Assembly: GCA_022545645.1 (NCBI GenBank)
Contig: JACZQQ010000083.1
Location: 1 to 9,919 of the forward strand
Reading direction: 5' to 3'
Length of the DNA stretch: 9,919 nucleotides
Source: Acidobacteriota bacterium
Lineage (GTDB): Bacteria; Acidobacteriota; UBA6911; RPQK01; JADFOI01
Below the pieces are notes generated by a model, which was given only the letters and a program-made list of their open reading frames with translations, made no database searches and was not told the DNA's origin. Each line of letters starts with the position of its first letter. Positions within the stretch are counted from its first letter, which is position 1. A program made the translations under genes and the position numbers. Shown here piece by piece: positions 1-4,858 of the stretch.

Positions 1-753
1 CAGGGAGACGCGAGAGTAGAGATCCCGATGGGCGTCTTCTGCCAGTGAAACCTCGGCGGGAAAGGTCAGGAACTCGAGATTGTTTTGCAGAGCGGTGGAC
101 TTGTAGAGGAAGGCGAAGTCCAGAGCATTGCTCTGGAGCAGGGCCACCAACTCTGAAGACCTGGGGCGCAGCCAGCGCTCATCGAAGCTGTCCAGAAATC
201 GTTGATACAGGCCCGGGCGATCGTAGTGGATTTCAGCCAGCTTCCAGGCCAGATGGGCGTAGTAGCCTGCCGGGTCACGGTCGGGATCGGAAATTCCGTA
301 GGTATATTCTCCGGATGAAATCCTCTCAGACCAGTCTTTCTCCCAAACCTTGTTGTCGGGAGGTCCCGGGAGGAGTTCTTTTTTGGCGGTGGCCAGGACC
401 AGTTCGTTTCCCAGGAAAATATGGTAACGGGGGACCGGGCTGATCCTTTCTATGAGTCGATAGTCGGCAACCGCCACCAGATCACTCGGTTTGTTCAGTT
501 CGGTGATCTTGCGGATGGCATCCAGACTCCCGGAGGCCTCCGATTGAAGCACCACACCGGGATGGTTTTGACGAAAGCGATGGAAGGCTTCCTGAATCAG
601 GGGAGAGAGACTTCCGGCATGAAATACCACGACGGTCCCTTCCGGATTCCCGCATCCCATGAAGGAAACCGATGCCAGTAAGAGCAAAAAAGCAAAAAAG
701 TTAGGGACAATATCGGACCCTCTAAAGGACAGGAATCCTTTTTGTACGATCAT
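1..753 (-). CDS. wtpA: Tungstate/molybdate ABC transporter substrate-binding lipoprotein, WtpA type (3' end outside window)
   Basis: This is a periplasmic, probably lipid-anchored, solute-binding protein of the WtpA/ModA class. It should capture tungstate or molybdate and pass it to an ABC permease. The reading frame is open from an ATG at 753 to the window edge (251 codons, no stop). Residues 19-34 form a hydrophobic stretch ending in a lipobox-like FMGC, with C34 the likely lipidated cysteine. Family motifs follow in order: HAGSLSPL (45-52), SGSLDAIRKITEL (74-86), DLVAVADYRLI (91-101), NELVLAT (116-122) and the ligand-region DPDRDPAGYY (156-165). The usual family length is about 310-350 residues, so roughly the last quarter is missing. 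Permease and ATPase genes would be expected further left, which is inference. No good Shine-Dalgarno precedes the ATG, but a TATACT box lies 6 nt upstream, so a leaderless message is possible. Family call is strong; tungstate versus molybdate specificity is not decidable from sequence. Confidence 0.87.
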   Translation of the reverse strand, partial: MIVQKGFLSFRGSDIVPNFFAFLLLLASVSFMGCGNPEGTVVVFHAGSLSPLIQEAFHRFRQNHPGVVLQSEASGSLDAIRKITELNKPSDLVAVADYRLIERISPVPRYHIFLGNELVLATAKKELLPGPPDNKVWEKDWSERISSGEYTYGISDPDRDPAGYYAHLAWKLAEIHYDRPGLYQRFLDSFDERWLRPRSSELVALLQSNALDFAFLYKSTALQNNLEFLTFPAEVSLAEDAHRDLYSRVSL

Positions 754-759
754 CAACAA

Positions 760-789
760 AGTATAGCTTGACGAGACTGACAGAGCGAA
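760..789 (-). promoter_or_regulatory. Possible sigma70-type promoter of the wtpA-like gene
   Basis: On the minus strand a TATACT hexamer (765-760) matches the -10 consensus at five of six positions. A weak TTCGCT lies 18 bp upstream (789-784). The -10 ends only 6 nt before the ATG, so transcription would start at or next to the start codon. The -35 match is poor, hence low confidence. Confidence 0.35.
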
Positions 790-796
790 TTAACCT
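768..796 (+). promoter_or_regulatory. Possible sigma70-type promoter of the small secreted protein gene
   Basis: TTGACG (768-773, five of six of the -35 consensus) is followed after 17 bp by TAACCT (791-796, a weak -10). It sits 26 bp before the start codon of the gene at 822 and overlaps the presumed promoter of the divergent wtpA-like gene. The poor -10 makes the call tentative. Confidence 0.35.
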
Positions 797-805
797 GGAG
801 CCACT

Positions 806-814
806 AAGGGAGGT
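806..814 (+). promoter_or_regulatory. Ribosome binding site deciding the start at 822
   Basis: AAGGGAGGT is a near-perfect Shine-Dalgarno 7 nt before the ATG at 822. It rules out the longer in-frame start at 768, whose extra 18 residues would also put a charged segment ahead of the signal peptide. Confidence 0.8.
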
Positions 815-821
815 CAATACG

Positions 822-1160
822 ATGAAAAAGTTCATTTTCTTGACGGTAATGGTGCTTGTTCTGGCCGGTTTCACCAGCTTTGGTGTTGCCGCGGACACAG
901 GAAGCTGGACCGGTTGGATTTCCGATGCGCGCTGTGCCGCTGACTATGCGAAATCCGCCACCGCCGATCACGTCGGCTGCGCCAAGATTTGCATCAAGAA
1001 TGGTGGCCAGTGGGCCCTGTCTATGCCGGACGGTGCCTTGATTCTGGACATCGATGCCGCCGAGGCTGAGCAGCATCTGGGGCACGAAGTTGTGATCAAA
1101 GGCGAGCTTGACACGGCAAGCAATACCGTTACGGTCAGCTCCGTCTCCTTGTCCCACTGA
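822..1160 (+). CDS. Small secreted cysteine-containing protein, function unknown
   Basis: This is a 112-residue exported protein. Residues 1-24 form a classical signal peptide: the positive start MKK, a hydrophobic core, and probable cleavage after VAA at 24. The mature part is about 88 residues. It begins with SWTGWISDARC (28-38) and continues with a D-x-x-C...H-x-x-C-x-x-x-C arrangement (C38, H50, C53, C57) and a C-terminal segment rich in beta-type alternation ending VTVSSVSLSH. I associate small secreted proteins with this W-x-G-W-I-x-D-x-x-C opening with Acidobacteria. They resemble DUF5818-like proteins, but that name is from memory and unverified. The cysteine/histidine set could bind a metal or form a disulfide; no enzymatic motif is visible. 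The gene has its own strong RBS and faces tadA convergently with about 130 bp between them. Coding status is well supported; function is unknown. Confidence 0.85.
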   Translation: MKKFIFLTVMVLVLAGFTSFGVAADTGSWTGWISDARCAADYAKSATADHVGCAKICIKNGGQWALSMPDGALILDIDAAEAEQHLGHEVVIKGELDTASNTVTVSSVSLSH

Positions 1161-1291
1161 TTCAAGCTGGGTCGAGTTCAGGAACTCAGGATCTGCGTTC
1201 CTGTAGGAATGTCGTGTAGAGGTGGGTCTGAGATTCGGCACCTGATGGTCTCCCACATTCCGGAGGTTGTGGCGTTTCTTCAGGCAGGTTA

Positions 1292-1765
1292 CTAGCGTGC
1301 CGCACGTCGAGCCGCGAAGAATTCCTGAAGGAGCTCGCGCGAGGGTTGGGCCAGGATGCCCTCCACGACCTGAACCGTGTGGTTGAAACGACCTTCGGAG
1401 AGAAGGGAAGCTTTGGAAAAGACAGCTCCTGCCTTCTCATCCCGCGCACCGAAGACCAGTTGTTGGACGCGTGCCCACAGCAGAGCTCCGGCACACATGG
1501 CGCAGGGCTCGAGGGTGACGTAGATTTCCAGGTTCTTGAGACGATAGTTGGATAATTTCTGGCCGGCTTGGCGCAGAACCAGGATTTCAGCGTGGCCGGT
1601 CGGATCGTGAAGCTGAATACTGCGGTTGTGCTCTCGGGCCACCAGCTCACCTTCGAGCACGGCCACGGCTCCAACCGGAACCTCCTGCTCCTGGGCAGCC
1701 TTGTGAGCTTCTTCCAGCGCCAGTTTCATCCATCGTTCCATGGTTTGCCGGGGGATGTCCCTCAC
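1292..1765 (-). CDS. tadA: tRNA-specific adenosine deaminase TadA
   Basis: This cytosolic zinc enzyme deaminates adenosine 34 to inosine in the anticodon of tRNA-Arg(ACG), allowing wobble decoding. The 157-residue product spans the full family length. It shows the cytidine/deoxycytidylate deaminase fold: REVPVGAV-like segment QEVPVGAVAV (27-36), the catalytic HAE motif (H58, E60 as proton shuttle) and TLEPCAMCAGA with the zinc ligands C88 and C91. NYRLKNLEIYVTLEP and VVEGILA are typical of TadA rather than of guanine deaminases. The start at 1765 is the first ATG; a second ATG at 1741 is possible, and neither has a strong Shine-Dalgarno. The gene lies 88 bp downstream of the DsbA-like gene on the same strand, with a large palindrome between, so cotranscription is uncertain. 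The identification is secure. Confidence 0.95.
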   Translation of the reverse strand: MRDIPRQTMERWMKLALEEAHKAAQEQEVPVGAVAVLEGELVAREHNRSIQLHDPTGHAEILVLRQAGQKLSNYRLKNLEIYVTLEPCAMCAGALLWARVQQLVFGARDEKAGAVFSKASLLSEGRFNHTVQVVEGILAQPSRELLQEFFAARRAAR

Positions 1766-1792
1766 TTGAAAATGAACTCAGAGGTGAAGTTA

Positions 1793-1836
1793 GAGGGAGT
1801 TTAGGGACAGGCTTCAGCCTGTCCCTAAACTCCCTC
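1793..1836. repeat. 44-bp span with a near-perfect palindrome (21-bp arms), strong hairpin
   Basis: The arms 1793-1813 and 1816-1836 are exact reverse complements with only two bases (TC) between them. In RNA the loop would be about four bases. The core reads GGGACAGGCT/AGCCTGTCCC. It lies between the stop of the DsbA-like gene (1854) and the start of tadA (1765). No T-run follows on either strand, so it is not a classical rho-independent terminator. It could be a REP-like dispersed palindrome, a processing site, or a bidirectional transcription barrier. Confidence 0.85.
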
Positions 1837-1853
1837 CAAATGCGGTTCCGAGG

Positions 1854-2930
1854 TCATGGAGTCGGAGTCGAAAGCGCCTTGAGCTCGTCGTCAATGATCT
1901 CCGCGAGCTGGTCGTAGGGAACGTTTCCAACCAGTGGCCGGCCGTTGACGAAGACTGCGGGTGTTCCCGTGACCCCTACCACGGTTCCGTCCATCACGTC
2001 CTGCTTCACCTGTTCGGCATATTTGTTGGAAGTCAGACACGTTTCGAAGGCGGGGCCATCCAAGTCCAGGGATTCTGCCTTCTTTGTCAATGCCTCAACA
2101 CTCAAGCCGCGCTGATCCTCAAACATCAGATCATGCATTTCCCAGAATCTGCCCTGCTCACTCGCACACAGCGACGCCTCGGCAGCCTTCTGAGCGTTCG
2201 GATGGATGCTGTTCAGTGGGAATTGACGATACACGAGGCGAATCTTCTCTCCGTATGTCTCCTGGACGTTCTTAATGGTGCCCAACATGGCTTGGCAGTA
2301 GGGACACTCGAAGTCTGAGAATTCCACGATCGTCACAGGAGCATCGGCAGGTCCATGGGAGGGATGACCTTCCGTGGCCACATCGACTCTGAGCGGTTGG
2401 AGATAAGTGATCACGCCGTACTTGGTCTTCAGTTGATCCACGAAATCCTGATAGATCTTTTCTCTCTTTTCATCCGCCAGATGTTGTCGGATCATGGGAA
2501 GCAATTGGGTTCTGGAGCCTTGAAGACGCTGCTGGTTGCTTTCGTAGAAGTTGTTCACGTCCTCTTCCGTGGGCTCTTCAAAGGCGCTGCGAACCTTCTG
2601 GTCCAGGAGCTCTTCGTCAGGGAGTCCCTGTTCCGCGGCTTCCAGCGCAACCAGTTTCTCGGCCACCAGTTCATCCAGCTGTTTTTGTAGAATCTCGTGT
2701 CGCACTCGCTCCTGTCTGGCTTCAAACTGAAGAGATTCCATCCTCCACTTTTCAAGTTCCTCCGCAGCTCCGCTTTGGAGGTCTTCCTGGGTGATGGCAA
2801 CTCCCTGCACCTCTGCAACCACCTCAGAAAGGTTAGAGGCTTCCTCCTCTTGAGCCCATCCGGAAGTGATGAAGGCTCCGCAAAAGAGAAATGAAATGGC
2901 CAGAGGTCGAACTTTCCTAGACAACTTCAT
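1854..2930 (-). CDS. Exported SurA-N/DsbA-like thioredoxin-fold fusion protein
   Basis: This is a predicted periplasmic thiol-disulfide protein of 358 residues, numbered from the ATG at 2930. Residues 1-27 form a signal peptide with probable cleavage after GWA. Residues 35-170 resemble a SurA_N/trigger-like chaperone segment (AEVQGVAITQEDL start, long charged helices, EEDVNNFYESNQQRL), without a following rotamase domain. Residues about 180-355 form a DsbA-like domain: GPADAPVTIVEFSDFECPYC contains the active-site CPYC (C209, C212), and VTGTPAVFVNG supplies the cis-proline (P324). Two further cysteines sit at 255 and 298. The order suggests that a substrate-binding helical arm is tethered to a redox domain, which is inference. 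A TTG start at 2951 would add seven residues ahead of the signal peptide; ATG 2930 gives the better signal, though neither has a good RBS. Whether it works as oxidase, isomerase or reductase cannot be read from sequence. Confidence 0.9.
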   Translation of the reverse strand: MKLSRKVRPLAISFLFCGAFITSGWAQEEEASNLSEVVAEVQGVAITQEDLQSGAAEELEKWRMESLQFEARQERVRHEILQKQLDELVAEKLVALEAAEQGLPDEELLDQKVRSAFEEPTEEDVNNFYESNQQRLQGSRTQLLPMIRQHLADEKREKIYQDFVDQLKTKYGVITYLQPLRVDVATEGHPSHGPADAPVTIVEFSDFECPYCQAMLGTIKNVQETYGEKIRLVYRQFPLNSIHPNAQKAAEASLCASEQGRFWEMHDLMFEDQRGLSVEALTKKAESLDLDGPAFETCLTSNKYAEQVKQDVMDGTVVGVTGTPAVFVNGRPLVGNVPYDQLAEIIDDELKALSTPTP

Positions 2931-3047
2931 CTTTCCATCATACGTCGACAAGGCTTCTAAGTACCAGTTCCTCTCTCTCTCAGTTTGATGTGATTTTGCT
3001 CAATGCTAAACCCTGAGGACGGGAAAGGCAATGGAAAATTGGGGGTG

Positions 3048-3120
3048 GTACATGCAATAAGTAACATTATGTATAAGCATATAAACTATTTTAAATAATA
3101 AATAAATTAGTATTAATATC
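3048..3120. other. AT-rich noncoding patch between the thiol-disulfide gene and the toxin gene
   Basis: This stretch is almost entirely A and T (for example ATAATAAATAAATTAG), in sharp contrast to its GC-richer surroundings. No open frame of useful length crosses it on either strand. It lies 3' of the toxin gene and upstream of the DsbA-like gene. It may hold that gene's promoter (several TATA-like boxes on the minus strand, none decisive) or mark the boundary of an acquired toxin-antitoxin segment. The rest of the 2952-3203 gap shows nothing I can name. Confidence 0.6.
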
Positions 3121-3203
3121 GTGGTGAGGAAGGTGCGATCGGGAAGCAGCAGAGAAGGTTTTGGGGAGAAGTCCTTGGTTGGCGATCGGCGTGAAAGGTG
3201 GGT

Positions 3204-3617
3204 CTATACCTGAGTGATCTTCAGACCAGCCTTCTTAGCAGCCAGGAGTTGTTTTTCATCGGAGGAGACGAATAAGTCCGCATTCCACTCAATGGCACAG
3301 GCAATATGAATGGCGTCCATGGCTCGCAGGGTACTCTTTTCTAAAAGGGCTATAGTCCCCAACAGAATTTCCTGAGTAAGATTGACAACAAATGAGTCAG
3401 CGGCTTCGTTCAATAACGAGGCCTTGGCTTCTTGATATTGTTGGTGGGATATCGATCCCTCTCTTTTGCGTCTGCATAACGCGGAGACAATCTCAGGTAT
3501 GCAGATGGCGGACAAGCCAAGCGAAGTCGCTTCTTCCAGGATCTCCTGGACGCGACTGCTCCCTGGCTCTTCGATGTACCTTTTGGCCAATCCAGAGGAA
3601 TCGAAGAAGGCTTTCAT
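3204..3617 (-). CDS. vapC: VapC-type PIN-domain ribonuclease toxin
   Basis: This is a type II toxin of the PIN nuclease superfamily, 137 residues, the normal VapC length. PIN toxins cleave RNA, often tRNA or rRNA, with Mg2+/Mn2+ held by a cluster of acidic residues. The expected acids are present: D6 in FFDSSGLAKRY, E42 in IPEIVSAL, D101 in RAMDAIHIA and D120 in LFVSSDEKQL. All four appear intact, so the protein is probably active. The ATG overlaps the antitoxin stop by 4 bp (ATGA), the usual translationally coupled arrangement. The RNA target cannot be predicted from the sequence. Confidence 0.93.
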   Translation of the reverse strand: MKAFFDSSGLAKRYIEEPGSSRVQEILEEATSLGLSAICIPEIVSALCRRKREGSISHQQYQEAKASLLNEAADSFVVNLTQEILLGTIALLEKSTLRAMDAIHIACAIEWNADLFVSSDEKQLLAAKKAGLKITQV

Positions 3618-3844
3618 TGAGCCTCTTTGCGTTCTTCAATAATGGCTTCACTCAGAGCTTCACCCTTGATCTGGAGCCTCAAGCCGGGTTTTTTCCAGGA
3701 TGGGATTGGAGAGTGCCCGGAAGCTGGAGCGATTTGAGCAATGGGTTTCCCATGTCTTAGTATTTGCACGGTTTCTCCCATCTCAACTTCAGACAAGATG
3801 CCCGAAGCATTTTTGCGAAACTCTGTGAAATTGATGACTTTCAT
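3614..3844 (-). CDS. Phd/YefM-family antitoxin
   Basis: This 76-residue partner neutralises the downstream PIN toxin and probably represses the operon. The N-terminus MKVINFTEFRKNASGILSEV followed by GETVQILRHGKPIAQIAP is the standard Phd/YefM DNA-binding and dimerisation fold. The C-terminal third (SWKKPGLRLQIKGEALSEAIIEERKEAQ) is the expected toxin-wrapping tail. An in-frame ATG at 3880 would add 12 residues but lies at about the predicted transcription start and inside the operator boxes, so ATG 3844 is preferred. Its Shine-Dalgarno is weak. Phd/YefM antitoxins paired with PIN toxins are known, although VapC is often paired with AbrB- or MetJ-like antitoxins. Confidence 0.9.
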   Translation of the reverse strand: MKVINFTEFRKNASGILSEVEMGETVQILRHGKPIAQIAPASGHSPIPSWKKPGLRLQIKGEALSEAIIEERKEAQ

Positions 3845-3870
3845 GGATGACCCGCAACGGCTAAACGACG

Positions 3871-3900
3871 CTATGTACATTAGTGTACATTAGTGTACAC
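3871..3900. promoter_or_regulatory. Operator: three TGTACA boxes at 10-bp spacing
   Basis: Three consecutive 10-bp units each hold the palindromic hexamer TGTACA, at 3874-3879, 3884-3889 and 3894-3899. The spacing is one helical turn, so all boxes face the same side of the DNA. They cover the -10 and spacer of the antitoxin promoter. TGTACA is the core described for YefM-YoeB operators in E. coli, which fits the YefM/Phd antitoxin encoded just downstream. Autoregulation is therefore strongly suggested, though inferred. Confidence 0.8.
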
Positions 3901-3910
3901 TTACTGTCAA
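3882..3910 (-). promoter_or_regulatory. Sigma70-type promoter of the toxin-antitoxin operon
   Basis: On the minus strand a perfect -35 TTGACA (3910-3905) is followed after 17 bp by TACACT (3887-3882), four of six of the -10 consensus. Transcription would start near 3875, about 30 nt before the antitoxin ATG at 3844. The -10 and spacer are embedded in the TGTACA boxes. Confidence 0.7.
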
Positions 3911-3945
3911 ACGAGAGGCTTTACTTTCAGGGGTGGGAACGTAAG

Positions 3946-4278
3946 ATGAAATCCATGGTGACCATCGAAGAATTTAATAGATTGGACATCCGAATCGGGA
4001 AGGTCCTCTCGGTTGAAAAGGTGTCGGGCGCGGAGAAACTTCTCAAATTCATCTTTGATCTGGGTGAGGAGAAAAGACAGATTATTGCCGGCATGGCCGA
4101 GTTCTACTCGGAACCCTCGATCTTGGAGGGAAAGGAGATGCCTCTTTTGCTGAATATCGAACCCAGGACGTTTCGGGGTCAGGTGAGTGAAGGAATGATT
4201 ATCGCCGCCGATGTGGATGGGCGGCCCGTTTTGCTCCATCCCGAAAGAGAAATATCCCCGGGAAGTATCGTCCGCTAG
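3946..4278 (+). CDS. Stand-alone tRNA-binding domain protein (MetRS beta-subunit/CsaA-like)
   Basis: This 110-residue protein consists of one OB-fold tRNA-binding domain, as found at the C-terminus of methionyl-tRNA synthetase or alone as CsaA or the MetRS beta subunit. Diagnostic segments are VTIEEFNRLDIRIGKV (5-20), GAEKLLKFIFDLGEEKRQII (28-47), FRGQVSEGMIIAA (76-88) and the C-terminal PEREISPGSIVR. These match the MetRS C-terminal domain better than CsaA. It could bind tRNA in trans for a MetRS lacking this domain or serve as a chaperone; the choice is open. The ATG at 3946 is preferred because AGGGGTGG (3929-3936) lies 9 nt upstream. A GTG at 3883 would begin inside the toxin-antitoxin operator. 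The gene is divergent from the toxin-antitoxin operon and convergent with the CoA-binding gene 21 bp downstream. Confidence 0.88.
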   Translation: MKSMVTIEEFNRLDIRIGKVLSVEKVSGAEKLLKFIFDLGEEKRQIIAGMAEFYSEPSILEGKEMPLLLNIEPRTFRGQVSEGMIIAADVDGRPVLLHPEREISPGSIVR

Positions 4279-4299
4279 GAATCTTACCCGGCCCAAGGA

Positions 4300-4695
4300 T
4301 CAGGCCTTCAGACGACTGGCTACCATGATGCAGGCGTTGGCCAGGTAATTGAAATCGTTCTTCTGCAGGAAGGCCATCACCGCTGGGCTTTCCGCACCCG
4401 GCTGCAGCCAGATGTTGGTCAAGCCCAGGTCCAGACACTGTTGAAGGATCTGTGAGGTCACTTCCGGAGGGACCACGATGTTGACGATGGTGGGCGGTTC
4501 CGGAATGTCCTCGAGTCCCTTAAAGGATGGATCTCCATCGACAGTGGACCTATTGGGGTTTACCGGATAGACGGTGAATCCTTTCAGCTTCAGATCCCGA
4601 TAAATGACCGATCCATACTTGGAAGGATTGTCGGTGGCGCCTGCCACGGCTACCGTGGTACTGGGCTCCTCGAGGAGCTGTAGAATGTCTTTCAT
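4300..4695 (-). CDS. CoA-binding domain protein (YccU-like)
   Basis: This 131-residue protein is a single Rossmann-type CoA-binding domain, the small stand-alone form related to the N-terminal part of succinyl-CoA synthetase alpha. Seen in order: the nucleotide-loop strand VAVAGATDNPSKYG (15-28), YPVNPN (43-48), VNIVVPP (71-77), IWLQPGAES (95-103) and the terminal ANACIMV (119-125) that corresponds to the family's conserved cysteine. Length is typical. No catalytic histidine or ATP-grasp part is present, so it probably binds CoA or an acyl-CoA rather than acting as a ligase. The biological role of the family is poorly defined. Its RBS is weak, with a reasonable promoter just upstream. It ends 21 bp from the convergent tRNA-binding-domain gene. 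Confidence 0.9.
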   Translation of the reverse strand: MKDILQLLEEPSTTVAVAGATDNPSKYGSVIYRDLKLKGFTVYPVNPNRSTVDGDPSFKGLEDIPEPPTIVNIVVPPEVTSQILQQCLDLGLTNIWLQPGAESPAVMAFLQKNDFNYLANACIMVASRLKA

Positions 4696-4716
4696 GTTCT
4701 GACGGATAGGGGAGGG

Positions 4717-4746
4717 ATCCTACGACACGATCCGTACCCTGTTCAA
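4717..4746 (-). promoter_or_regulatory. Possible sigma70-type promoter of the CoA-binding protein gene
   Basis: On the minus strand TTGAAC (4746-4741) and TAGGAT (4722-4717), each four of six of consensus, are separated by 18 bp. They lie 22 nt ahead of the ATG at 4695, giving a short leader. Position supports it; the matches are only moderate. Confidence 0.4.
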
Positions 4747-4776
4747 ATCAACATTGTGTAGATGTCCATGTGGACG

Positions 4777-4819
4777 GTAACCCTATTGTAACCGGAACCT
4801 CTCATTCGCGGTTACTTTT
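4777..4819. repeat. GTAACC direct and inverted repeats followed by a T-run
   Basis: GTAACC occurs at 4777-4782 and 4788-4793, 11 bp apart, and its complement GGTTAC at 4810-4815. GTAACCG (4788-4794) and CGGTTAC (4809-4815) can form a 7-bp stem with a 14-nt loop, followed on the plus strand by TTTTG. It could be a weak plus-strand terminator, but no plus-strand gene lies close upstream. It could equally be a regulator site in front of the CoA-binding gene. Confidence 0.35.
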
Positions 4820-4858
4820 GTTTCCCGATGCAGGTCTCGATGGAGACATGGGAAGTCT

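Noticed and set aside
45..443. A 132-codon open frame on the plus strand at the left edge.
   Set aside because: The minus strand encodes a continuous WtpA-type protein here with conserved motifs; the plus frame is a shadow.
601..620. A suspected frameshift in the wtpA-like gene at the HAGSLSPL motif.
   Set aside because: On recounting the CT repeats the frame is continuous and the motif reads correctly.
1174..1187. GAGTTC-AG-GAACTC palindrome after the small secreted protein gene, considered as a terminator.
   Set aside because: The stem is only 6 bp and no T-run follows, so it is too weak to call.
804..1256. A 150-codon minus-strand frame opposite the small secreted protein.
   Set aside because: The plus strand has a near-perfect RBS, a signal peptide and a conserved-looking mature part; the minus frame has none.
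3135..3189. Two GCGATCGG words downstream of the toxin gene, considered as recombination or HIP1-like sites.
   Set aside because: Only two 8-bp copies, no other supporting structure; likely chance.
3916..3936. The frame ahead of the tRNA-binding gene reads ERLYFQGW, close to a TEV protease site, hinting at a vector tag.
   Set aside because: It differs from ENLYFQG, lies upstream of the preferred ATG with its own Shine-Dalgarno, and nothing else vector-like is nearby. It is coincidence.
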